Source: Picochlorum sp. 'celeri' (Eukaryota; Chlorophyta; Trebouxiophyceae). Taken from it: DNA of 64,000 nucleotides. Within the stretch, counting starts at the first letter, position 1; each line of letters starts with the position of its first letter. The stretch spans positions 62,001 through 126,000 of the forward strand of contig JAACMV010000020.1 in assembly GCA_010909725.1 (NCBI GenBank). Reading direction: 5' to 3'. The notes below the pieces were generated by a model. It was not told the DNA's origin. It worked only from the letters and a program-made list of their open reading frames with translations, and did not search any database. The translations under genes and the position numbers were made by a program. Positions 56,400 through 64,000 of this stretch are shown piece after piece.

Positions 56400-57934
56400 A
56401 TGGGTGACTTGCTACGAGGACTCGACAGTGATAGCTTGCAAGAGGTACTGTCAAGATGCGAGTCGGATGATTTACTTCGATTAATGCAAACCTGTAAAAC
56501 TCTGTACGAGATACTGTATTCGAGTACACTGGTTTGGTGTAATCGGCTGTGGGTTGACTTTGGCTGGGAAACGTTCCCTGGCGAACGATCTGATTTTATG
56601 TTGTACCGTTCGATATATCAGCAAGAATCGGCCGAAAGCATACGATTCCGTGGCTTATTCACGGATGGTGGGATTGATGACGCCAACACCTCGTATTGGG
56701 TTGACAATGTGTTCATAGATGATATCAGTCCATACTGCTCACATGCCTCTGCAAATATTGACCTGGTTGGCGTACTCTTGAAGCATAGCGAGCTCATACG
56801 CTCCAAGGAAAGGAGCATCAGACAATATTTGATCTCCAGATGTCGATACGCTGCGGCGTTACTGGAGCATATACATGCTAGAGATAGGACGGAGAGTTTC
56901 AGAGAGCGGTTGAGGACAATCGAGTCTTATAGCGACCTACAGCTAAAGCTCTTCTTCTTTTCTTTGCATGATTCTTTTCATCAGGTGAGTATCTATGTAT
57001 GTTTTGGTGAAAGACAAAGGTATTTGCCGAGTATTTGGTGCTGCAGGACTCTCAATTGGGCCAATTGCTGTTTTACAATGTGACACCTGACAATTTAGAA
57101 GAGGAGCAAAGAAGGATGACTGCAATACGGCAACATCTTCTTTCAATTGAGACATTTCAAGACCAGAATATTATTGGAAAAGACTCGGATGTAGTATACG
57201 ATGGAGATATATTACAGAAGATTGAACAAAGTGAATTGAGCATGTGTATATTAGAGAGGATGGTAATATCAAGAGAAGGCCAACTCACATGCCCTGTATC
57301 TTGTGGTGCGATATTTGGCTGTGCAGTATCGAGACATGGAGCAATGCGTAGTGAGGCTGGTTTACTGGAATTGATGAGAAACAGCCTACATGGTATGTTG
57401 GTGCCTCTGCATTGGTCGACTAAAACTACCGTGAGTATGAACCAACCTTTTCTTTTCTTTCTAGATATTTCGGACTTTAACTCGCTGGACTCGTTTCGCA
57501 TGCTCTGTGAAAAATCAGAAAAGGGTCTTGTTCCTGCTTTTAACAGAGTTTGTTTTCAGGAGAAGAATATTTTTGTAGAATTCAAGAGGGTAAGGTTAGT
57601 GTCAACCCGTGGTGGGTCCTGTGATAAGTTGTTCCAATGGTTTCCTATAGGGTGGTTTCAATTTGCCTTGTATGACGCCGATTTCGACAACCTGATGAGA
57701 AACAGAGAAGGATACGAGGCTTGCGATGTTTTGTTCCCTTGTGATTTTGAAAATGAGGATACTGTGGCGGAGTCTAGAATCTTTGTCCCTTTAAAGACAA
57801 AACATGCCATTAATTTCGTTGCAGTCAAACTCATTTCACAGGAAAACAGAATGGATGCAATGATGGATGGTCACGACTGGCCAAATATTGACCTATCATC
57901 CTTGACATTACAAGGAAGAATAATTGATGTATAG
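56400..57934 (+). CDS. F-box protein with unknown C-terminal domain
   Basis: F-box proteins bring substrates to SCF ubiquitin ligases through Skp1. The ATG at 56400 starts MGDLLRGLDSDSLQEVLSRC and is followed by ESDDLLRLMQTCKTLYEILY and TLVWCNRLWVDFGW, matching the F-box three-helix pattern. A 62-nt GTGAGT...CAG intron (56985-57046) lies within a helical region. The C-terminal 290 residues (for example QFALYDADFDNLMRNREGYE) are unlike Kelch, LRR or WD40 repeats, so the substrate-binding part is unidentified. The first in-frame codons upstream lack a good ATG, so the start is reasonably sure. About 490 residues. Confidence 0.65.
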
Positions 57935-57979
57935 TACTACTATTGTCTCTTGTTAAGGGTATATTAAGTTAAATGCACC

Positions 57980-58819
57980 TTATCGGTCCCAAGGAAGTGC
58001 AGAAATCGAATCAGACTCTGTAACACTTCCATATGTTATTCTCCAAAAATCTAGCAGGAGAGTCACCAACATACATCCACCCAAGGAGTCGATCACAGTT
58101 CTCCAGATGGAGTAATGAGTCGAAGGCCTGGTACTCTCGTCCATTCTGTAAAAAAGAGGAAATGATACGAAGAAATAGATCGCGTAGAAGAGAGATCCAA
58201 TGCTGTACATCTTTGTTCGATCCAAGAATTGATAATAAGGAAAGTGGCTAATTGTGACTGTTTCCCCAATTGCAGTAAGGTAGGATAATACAAACACTGT
58301 CAACACCTCCGAAAAGACCTGAAAAATCCGATTGGAGTTTTCTGTAGCAGCATGCACCCTGCGGATAACCATATTCGACAAGGAATGATAGAAACAAAAG
58401 TAGGCATGGGTCATGAAGTACAATGTTATTGGTACATCATTCAGCCTATGAGCAGGGAAAGTATACGAAGCACCGAGTACACTATAGAAATAATGAGTCC
58501 AGAAATAATTTCCTATAAAGCTCAGAATAGCTATCCAGACATTCGCCTTAACCCAATATTTCTTATGCAGGGGCCTTTTGGAATCAGTCCTACTCTCGTA
58601 GAAAATAGGCAGCAGGATGCAAGGGAGTGCAGCTACTAAGCCGATTCCCAAATATCCCCATTCATCAAGCCGATCATACAATTTGAAGGGAACCAATATG
58701 CATAAACACCACAGAATCCACGAGAAACTATAGAAAAAGAAAAAGACTTCAGTCCATCTCTTAGCCTTGTTCTTTGCGAGCCATAAGCTGGCATCGAACC
58801 AGTGTTGTACTAGCTTCAT
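57980..58819 (-). CDS. CPI1: Cycloeucalenol cycloisomerase
   Basis: This enzyme opens the 9,19-cyclopropane ring of cycloeucalenol to obtusifoliol in the plant and algal sterol pathway, and has no animal or fungal counterpart. It is a single exon of 279 residues, the usual length. Strongly matching blocks include SLWLAKNKAKRWTEVFFFFY, KYWVKANVWIAILSFIGNYF, WTHYFYSVLGASYTFPA, YFMTHAYFCFYHSLSN, ISHFPYYQFLDRTKMYSIGS and LFYAIYFFVSFPLFYRMDES, the last ending with a conserved Met-Asp-Glu. Several membrane segments fit ER residence. This is among the clearest green-lineage markers in the window. Confidence 0.93.
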   Translation of the reverse strand: MKLVQHWFDASLWLAKNKAKRWTEVFFFFYSFSWILWCLCILVPFKLYDRLDEWGYLGIGLVAALPCILLPIFYESRTDSKRPLHKKYWVKANVWIAILSFIGNYFWTHYFYSVLGASYTFPAHRLNDVPITLYFMTHAYFCFYHSLSNMVIRRVHAATENSNRIFQVFSEVLTVFVLSYLTAIGETVTISHFPYYQFLDRTKMYSIGSLFYAIYFFVSFPLFYRMDESTRPSTHYSIWRTVIDSLGGCMLVTLLLDFWRITYGSVTESDSISALPWDR

Positions 58820-59160
58820 ATCCTTGTAAAATATCCTGAAAAAAGCCGACTATTTCGTGCACTGATGTCCTGAAGCAGAAGACCGCAGCCAGATCTCTCT
58901 ACTTCCCGAATTAATTCGAATTTTCGGAAGATCTCTAAAGATCGGAGATCCCTGAGACGCCGCAAGAGCCGCAAGTCACACTTTTGATGCACTCGCGAGC
59001 ACTAAAACAGACGGGCTACCAGGCTGCAGGCAATCGTTAAATTAGATATAATTAGGTCGTTGTACGTGGTATACTGGTCATTTACGATGATGACTGCGAA
59101 GTTCTCTATGTCGTCTTTTTCTTGAGCCGTCGTCTTATTGTTGTATTCTTGTGTCTGCAG
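58820..59160. promoter_or_regulatory. Spacer between CPI1 and eL24, with a probable 5' UTR intron end
   Basis: The 341 bp divide CPI1 (-) from eL24 (+). TGTGTCTGCAG directly precedes the eL24 ATG, so a 5' UTR intron ending exactly at the start codon is likely. No coding frame is recognised. Confidence 0.4.
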
Positions 59161-59766
59161 ATGGTTTTAAAGTAAGATTTTCGCACCATATTGTATTTAT
59201 ATACTTGATATCGACGTTGTAGCTGTTTATGCGTGTCATGCTGGTCGAACGGCTTGATCGCCCCAGCAGCCATTTCGTATCGCGTGTCATTTTGTCACTG
59301 TTGCTCATGGATTTTTCATTACATTTGCAGGACTCAAACTTGCCGCTTTAGTGGCTTGAAAATATACCCAGGGAGGGGTATGTTGTACATCAGGGTTGAT
59401 GGACAACAGTTCTTGTTTTTGAAGCAGAAGTGCAAGGCTCTTTTCAATCAGAGAAAAAGACCAGCCAAGCTTGCATGGACAACTACCTATCGCAAACAGC
59501 ACCGTAAAGATCAGGAACAACAGGTTTCCAGGAGAAAGAAGAGATCTACAGCGCGTGTTGCCGTCCGCTCAGTGGCAGGTGCATCCTTGGAGGTGATCGC
59601 GAAGAAGAAGGCAGAGAAGCCAGAGCAGCGCAAGGCTTCCCGCGAGGCAGCTCTTCGTGAGATTAAAGAGCGTACGAAGAAGGCTAAGGCCGAGAAATCT
59701 GCACAGAAGGCTGCTGCAAGGGCTCAAGGCCAAGCTGCTCGCGTGCCAAAAGCTGGAAAGCGATAA
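59161..59766 (+). CDS. RPL24: 60S ribosomal protein eL24
   Basis: eL24 sits near the subunit interface of the large ribosomal subunit. Exon 1 is only 11 nt (ATG GTT TTA AA, 59161-59171). A 159-nt intron (59172-59330) follows, and the join gives MVLKTQTCRFSGLKIYPGRG, the family start. Then FLFLKQKCKALFNQRKRPAK, LAWTTTYRKQHRKDQ and a basic C-terminal helix rich in Lys, Ala and Arg. Complete, about 149 residues, within the eL24 length range. Confidence 0.95.
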
Positions 59767-59824
59767 GCTTCATCTTGCCTTATATGACAGCATAATTGTA
59801 ATATGTAAAAATACAACGCTATAT

Positions 59825-61369
59825 TCACATGTTCAACAATCTCTCCACTGCAGCATCAACATCCCCACCGCTACTTTCGAGAGCATTCCTGTTGGCTTCT
59901 TCATCACAAAATCCCATGTCATTGAGAACCTGGATCTTCTTAAGCATTTCTTCTTCACTTATTTGAGGCTCCTTACCCTCCTCATCCGAAAGGACTTCAG
60001 AGATAGGGTCATCCTGCGATAATATGCGATCCAGCATGCTATCCAACATATCATCAGTGATACCGGACGACTCACTTCCTTCCAATACTTGACGGACCAT
60101 CATCGACCGAAACTGAGGATTGGTCAAAACTCTCGAGAGAAGCCTCATATTATCCGCAGTCAACTCGGATTCCAAAATGATTCTTTCGCTGTCTTCTGGG
60201 GTTGATTCTAAAGCCCTTAACCTCCTGTTTGGATCCTCCATGGCACTTATAAGGTCCCCCACTCTTTCCTCGCTAAACAAGCTCTCTACCATACTTATTA
60301 CTTCTTCTTCTGAGCGAATGGAGGTTGGGCGGAAACAGTTGGAGCCGAGGGGCTTCGCCATGGATTTGGGATTGGGGTTCTCATTAACCGAGCCAGTCTG
60401 TTTGAATAACCGTAAAAACGGATTTTTGCTGTTTTGGCGCTCGTTGGAGATACCTTCGCTGGACTCGGGAGCCTCAGATACGTCAGACATCATACTTGCA
60501 AGGGCGTTGTATCCTCCTGGAATGGCTTCGATATTACTGAGCGCCCTGGTCCATATTCCTCATGTACTCCAGCCTGAGTTCCTACGAACACTCAAGATAC
60601 ATTTTATTTTCTTCAGATATTTTATATGAGCATTATAGCTATAATACACGCACTGGGTTGGATGCAATGTTCATCATCTCCTGCATTTGCTCCGGATTCT
60701 TCAGTATGGCCAAAATTTCAGGGTTCGCATCCATCATTCTCTCCACCCTATTACCAGGACCAAGTCTTTCCATAAGATTATCGATGGCAGGAATATTTGT
60801 AGTCACCTTCCTCTGGCTGCCCCCAGCCTGCCGCAGCTGCTCCTCAGTTTGGTGACTGCCGGCATTCTCGGGGGAGTCGTCGGCAGTATGCGGCAAACTT
60901 GGCCTTTTGACTTCATCATATGCACAACTGATCCATCTGAGAGACCTGCAATGAGATTTGTCATGCAAATTACGAAACAGAACCCTAACCCCCTTTCTTC
61001 ACCACCCTCGGAAGCAAGTTTCGAAGATGCAAAGGCGTGTTATTCTTCTCAAATCTGCCCCAAACTACATTTGAATGTACAGATACGTACCACAATTTTC
61101 AACATCCATCCCATCCTTCAAAAAGTGTCCTACACAAGAATAGCACTCATGATGATGATACTCTTACGAGATCTGTCCAAGGTGGGAACGCATGAGAAAA
61201 AATACCGAGCGAATAGCCTACCTTTGTGGATTAATTTAATACAATCCTCACTGATAGCGAGTTTCTCGGCAATTTGCTTTCTCAGGCTGCCGATATTCTC
61301 GGAGGGTTCCAGCCTGAACTGCAAACGGTCTGCGTTCTTTGAACCCATCTGCTTCACGAATATCTCCAT
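59825..61369 (-). CDS. DSK2: Ubiquilin/DSK2 ubiquitin receptor, two frame breaks
   Basis: Ubiquilins deliver ubiquitylated or membrane clients to the proteasome. The N-terminal UBL starts MEIFVKQMGSKNADRLQFRL with ISEDCIKLIHKG. STI1-type helices include NPEILAILKNPEQMQEMM. The C-terminus is a UBA domain, KIQVLNDMGFCDEEANRNAL, ending AVERLLNM. Introns occur in the UBL (GTAGGC and GTACGT donors) and before MRNMD (GTGCGT donor). The frame breaks twice relative to the family: the A run opposite 60905-60908 (one A short) before RPSLPHTADD, and near 60550, where MRNMDQ would read MRNMDRALSNIEAIPGGYNA if one C were absent. Without those corrections the protein is cut. The identity is firm; the model is frame-damaged. 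Confidence 0.8.
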
Positions 61370-61692
61370 CTTGTATCAAAATAATAAAGTTGTTTGAATT
61401 TCAATGACCATGAATCTCAGCACTGAGAACCTGTATGTACGTGGGTTTTGTTCCCCCCAAAGAATGTCCGACATTCCTGACGGTACTGTCTGGCCGGTCA
61501 GATGATCAGCTCGAAGGGTCATAATCATGACCCCTCGCGAGGGGTTCTTCGATCGAAGGGAATCCTCCGGGCTCCAATCCACGGGATGGATGGCCATGGT
61601 ACTATGTGAAAACTGACTGTGAGGAAAACATTTGGCGTGCGTAATTTACCTTTATGTATATATGAAGTCTGCGCCATAGATGTTTCGAATTC
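61370..61692. promoter_or_regulatory. Divergent promoter region between ubiquilin and PIG-Q with palindromes
   Basis: The 323 bp carry the stem GGGTCAT-AATC-ATGACCC (61516-61533) overlapping the perfect 16-nt palindrome ACCCCTCGCGAGGGGT (61530-61545). The latter contains TCGCGA. These look like operator-type dyads. No coding frame is seen. Confidence 0.45.
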
Positions 61693-62374
61693 ATGTGGCC
61701 ATCTCGCCCTTACAATAGGGATACTCTTCTTGGACTTGCAAAGGGAACTTTGATTGTCGTATACAGGAAGAAGGTTTTGTTCTATTCGCAGATACTAGGT
61801 ATCAAGCTCTACGACTTCATCGTCAATCAGCTTATCTGGTTCGAAACAGCTAAGCCCGCTGGCATTAAATTGCATGTTGGGCTGAGCCAGGCTCTGAGCC
61901 AGGTAGGACTTGGGTATACACACGCGGTGCGCAAGATCGTGATTTACTTGGGTGACGCGCGGCTTTTTTGACGTGTATTTGTTATCTTTGGGAGCAATAT
62001 TCTTTGCTGTTGGGTCGAGGAGAGGGCATGCTTGTCTCCTCGAGACGCTCCAGGTAGTTCTGGCACCAGTCTCAGTATCAGCAATGTTTGCACGGTGGCT
62101 AGTTAGAACGCATGTGGTGTTATCAGGGATACTGTGGCGTGCTATGAGAGGTATTTCATATCCTCGTATCCTTGAATATTTCGACATTGGCCTTGGTAAG
62201 GAAAGAGAGGATGTAATAGAATCATCTGGATTCAGTCTGACCCTTGCTTGTCTCCTTTTTGTGCCCCTGATTTTGACATTGCCCACAATTGGATGGTACT
62301 CAATATTTGTGTGCATTTTAAATGGAGTGATTCAAAAATCAATCTATGGGTGTCTAGAATTAATATCATTTTGA
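61693..62374 (+). CDS. PIGQ: GPI-GlcNAc transferase subunit PIG-Q (Gpi1-like), one frame break
   Basis: PIG-Q is a membrane subunit of the GlcNAc transferase that starts GPI-anchor synthesis. The N-terminal block KPAGIKLHVGLSQALSQV corresponds to the PAGLKLN start of the Gpi1 domain, and SGILWRAMRG corresponds to SLWRLFRG, with the multi-membrane end LLFVPLILTLPTIGWYSIFV. The frame stops at 61971 after VIYLGDARLF, and the next block (FDVYLLSLGAIFFAVG) is in the following frame. Removing one T from the T6 run at 61966-61971 restores it. It is shorter than animal PIG-Q because Gpi1 alone is present. A second GPI gene, PIG-L, opens this window, probably by coincidence. Confidence 0.6.
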
Positions 62375-62709
62375 CGGTATTTACCACGAAATGATGCATG
62401 TAGATTCAGGAGTTTGCAGTCCAAAATTATTATTGTTCTAGTGCATCCAAGTAGAAATCTCCTCGACGTGTGGCAATATAGTGCATTTTCACACATACGA
62501 ATGCGGGAACTTTTCTAATTTGTTTGATTGGTGATTAATTGCACCGACTAGGATCAACTGTTTACAGCCTACATAGGCCACGAAACTTTAGTCAACAAAG
62601 GTCAGAACCAGTTCTGTTTAAGAAATACTATATTCTACACTCAAATTCTGGGTGATGTACTAAAATGTGACTGAAAATTTCTCTCTAATCTCGCGAATGC
62701 TGCGCATGT
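62375..62709. other. Convergent spacer between PIG-Q and the MAPK gene
   Basis: The 335 bp are AT-rich with no recognisable frame. It holds the 3' UTRs of the two convergent genes. Confidence 0.35.
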
Positions 62710-63714
62710 CTAAGGAGTTCCTTTTGGTGTAGCCATTGTTTGATGCAAGGGTTCATCCAAAGTCACATGCAAACTGCTAAAGTAGGGATGCTGTAATGCT
62801 TCCTCTGCCGTCAATCTTTTTTTGGCATCAAAAGCTAGCATTCTGTTTAGCAAATCGATTGCTTCAGCATCTGCATTCGGAAAAAGTTTTTCGAAAGGTA
62901 TGGGGTCTTGTTGAGGCACAGAATATAAATACTGTCTCAAAGAATCAGATAAATCCATGGCATTGACTGTTGATTCTGAAGGATTGCCTAGGACTCTGTA
63001 GATTAAGGAGAGAGTATGGATCCAATCGGTACCTGGAAACAAAGGTCTTCTACCCAAACATTCGGCAAAGATACATCCTGCTGACCAGATATCAACTTTG
63101 TAATCGTATCCCGTGCAGGAGAGTAATATTTCGGGAGCTCGATACCACCTTGTCACCACATACTCTGGCACAGCATCTTGTTGCCCAAACCATGCAGACA
63201 GACCAAAATCACAAATCTTAAGATCGCAAGTTGAGTTCAAAAGCAAGTTTGAAGGTTTCAGATCTCGATGAATGATACCTGCCGAATGGATGAATTTCAA
63301 TCCTCGTAAAAGCTGATACATAAAAAACCTGATTTGATCTGCAAGCAATTGCTGCGGGGACTTGAGAACCTGATGCAAATCTGTCTCCATAATATCATAC
63401 ACTACATATAAGTCATCAAACTCTGGTAAATTTGGAGATGGAAATATATCTCTAACAGCAACAATGTTTTCATGCCCTGAAAGGTGAGCTAGTGTCTCAA
63501 TTTCTGTCAAAGTCCGACGAGCATCCTGAGAATTGCGGAATGTTGACGAGATTTTCTTTATCGCCACGATATCTCCATTCTCTTTATCTTCAGCACTGCA
63601 AACTTTGCCGTAAGCACCTTTCCCAATGAGTTTCTTTACGTTGTATTGTTCAAGGCACTCAAAGGTATCATCAGTCACCTGGAACTGAAGGTATCGGACT
63701 GTGATCTGTTTCAT
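62710..63714 (-). CDS. Atypical MAP kinase (activation motif PEY)
   Basis: This is a CMGC-group Ser/Thr kinase of the MAPK subfamily in one exon of 334 residues. The glycine loop is IGKGAYGKVCS, the catalytic Lys is in VAIKKI (K53), HRDLKPSN has D151 and DFG is D169-G171. The segment EYVVTRWYRAPEILL and the MAPK insert (VDIWSAGCIFAECLGRRPLF) are typical. C-terminal LDEPLH lies where MAPKs carry the common-docking acidic motif. The activation motif, TEY, TDY or TGY in classic MAPKs, reads PEY (P183-E184-Y185), so the Thr phosphorylated by MAP2K is absent. The kinase core is otherwise intact, and it should use another form of activation. Confidence 0.88.
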   Translation of the reverse strand: MKQITVRYLQFQVTDDTFECLEQYNVKKLIGKGAYGKVCSAEDKENGDIVAIKKISSTFRNSQDARRTLTEIETLAHLSGHENIVAVRDIFPSPNLPEFDDLYVVYDIMETDLHQVLKSPQQLLADQIRFFMYQLLRGLKFIHSAGIIHRDLKPSNLLLNSTCDLKICDFGLSAWFGQQDAVPEYVVTRWYRAPEILLSCTGYDYKVDIWSAGCIFAECLGRRPLFPGTDWIHTLSLIYRVLGNPSESTVNAMDLSDSLRQYLYSVPQQDPIPFEKLFPNADAEAIDLLNRMLAFDAKKRLTAEEALQHPYFSSLHVTLDEPLHQTMATPKGTP

Positions 63715-64000
63715 CGGTAATTACTATGCGACAGGAATTTTTCAATTTAAAGAAGTTTGTTCTTGAGTCCCGGAATATGTCAAGGTGCTCAACCTGTGGC
63801 GAAAAGGCCTAACGAAACCCCAACGCCCTGGGTTTAAAGTTAATGAGCAAAGAGCGATGACGGCACTAATTTCAAATTATCTCGATTTTCAATACTATAT
63901 TGATATTTCTGATATATCTACTAATAGCCAGGAAACTGTATACTGCAATTGGCTACGCGTTCGATACGTCCTCGGGCGATCATCCCATGACCATGAGCAA
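63715..64000. other. Upstream region of the MAPK gene to the window end
   Basis: The 286 bp show no gene. They presumably include the MAPK promoter. AT-rich stretches alternate with CGATACGTCC-type sequence. Confidence 0.3.

Overview
This window is nuclear DNA from a green-lineage (Viridiplantae) organism, most likely a unicellular or simple green alga with a compact genome. The call rests on genes largely limited to plants and green algae: a raffinose-synthase-type GH36 protein, an OEP21-like plastid envelope pore, an SnRK2 kinase, cycloeucalenol cycloisomerase, an LRR/patatin phospholipase A I, a plant-type RBM22 and a plant-type ERD2-like protein. ATIC and a SixA-like phosphatase carry transit-peptide-like N-termini. 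About 30 protein genes lie on both strands. The introns I could place are GT-AG and mostly 58-190 nt, and intergenic spacers are often under 100 bp. I see no rRNA, tRNA, CRISPR array or intact transposon.

Layout. 0-10.7 kb: SAP-Aquarius (-), PIG-L (+), a P-loop kinase (-), APC2 (-), a METTL21-like methyltransferase (+), TMX2 (-), RFC1 (-). 10.8-16.3 kb: a raffinose synthase (+) whose two halves flank a complete spindle-checkpoint MAD1 gene on the opposite strand. 16.4-25.8 kb: OEP21-like (+), a Fanzor/TnpB-like remnant (-), MICU (-), a small unknown protein (+), a plastid SixA-like phosphatase (+), SnRK2 (-), a membrane protein of unknown function (+), adenosine kinase (-). 26.5-38.2 kb: KH protein (-), gamma-glutamylcyclotransferase-like (+), RAD23 (-), mTERF-like (+), amine oxidase (-), KDM4-type JmjC (+). 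38.6-51.3 kb: RBM22 (+), ARF-like GTPase (+), ERD2-like (+), phospholipase A I (+), ATIC (-), FAB1-type PI3P 5-kinase (+). 51.3-64 kb: RAPTOR (-), F-box (+), cycloeucalenol cycloisomerase (-), eL24 (+), ubiquilin (-), PIG-Q (+), an atypical MAP kinase (-).

The genes are an ordinary eukaryotic mixture, not an operon or pathway cluster: replication and cell cycle (RFC1, APC2, MAD1), RNA processing (Aquarius, RBM22), TOR and stress signalling (RAPTOR, SnRK2, MAPK), ubiquitin shuttles (RAD23, ubiquilin), GPI-anchor synthesis (PIG-L, PIG-Q), purine metabolism (ATIC, adenosine kinase), phosphoinositides (FAB1) and sterols.

The observations most worth a second look are the MAD1 gene apparently nested in the raffinose synthase gene, the Fanzor-like remnant, the SAP-Aquarius fusion, a MAP kinase whose TxY motif reads PEY, palindromes in several divergent promoters, and about ten single-base frame breaks in otherwise well-conserved genes. 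Those breaks cluster at short homopolymers, most densely in 35.7-40.1 kb and 60.5-62 kb, and may be sequencing errors rather than biology.
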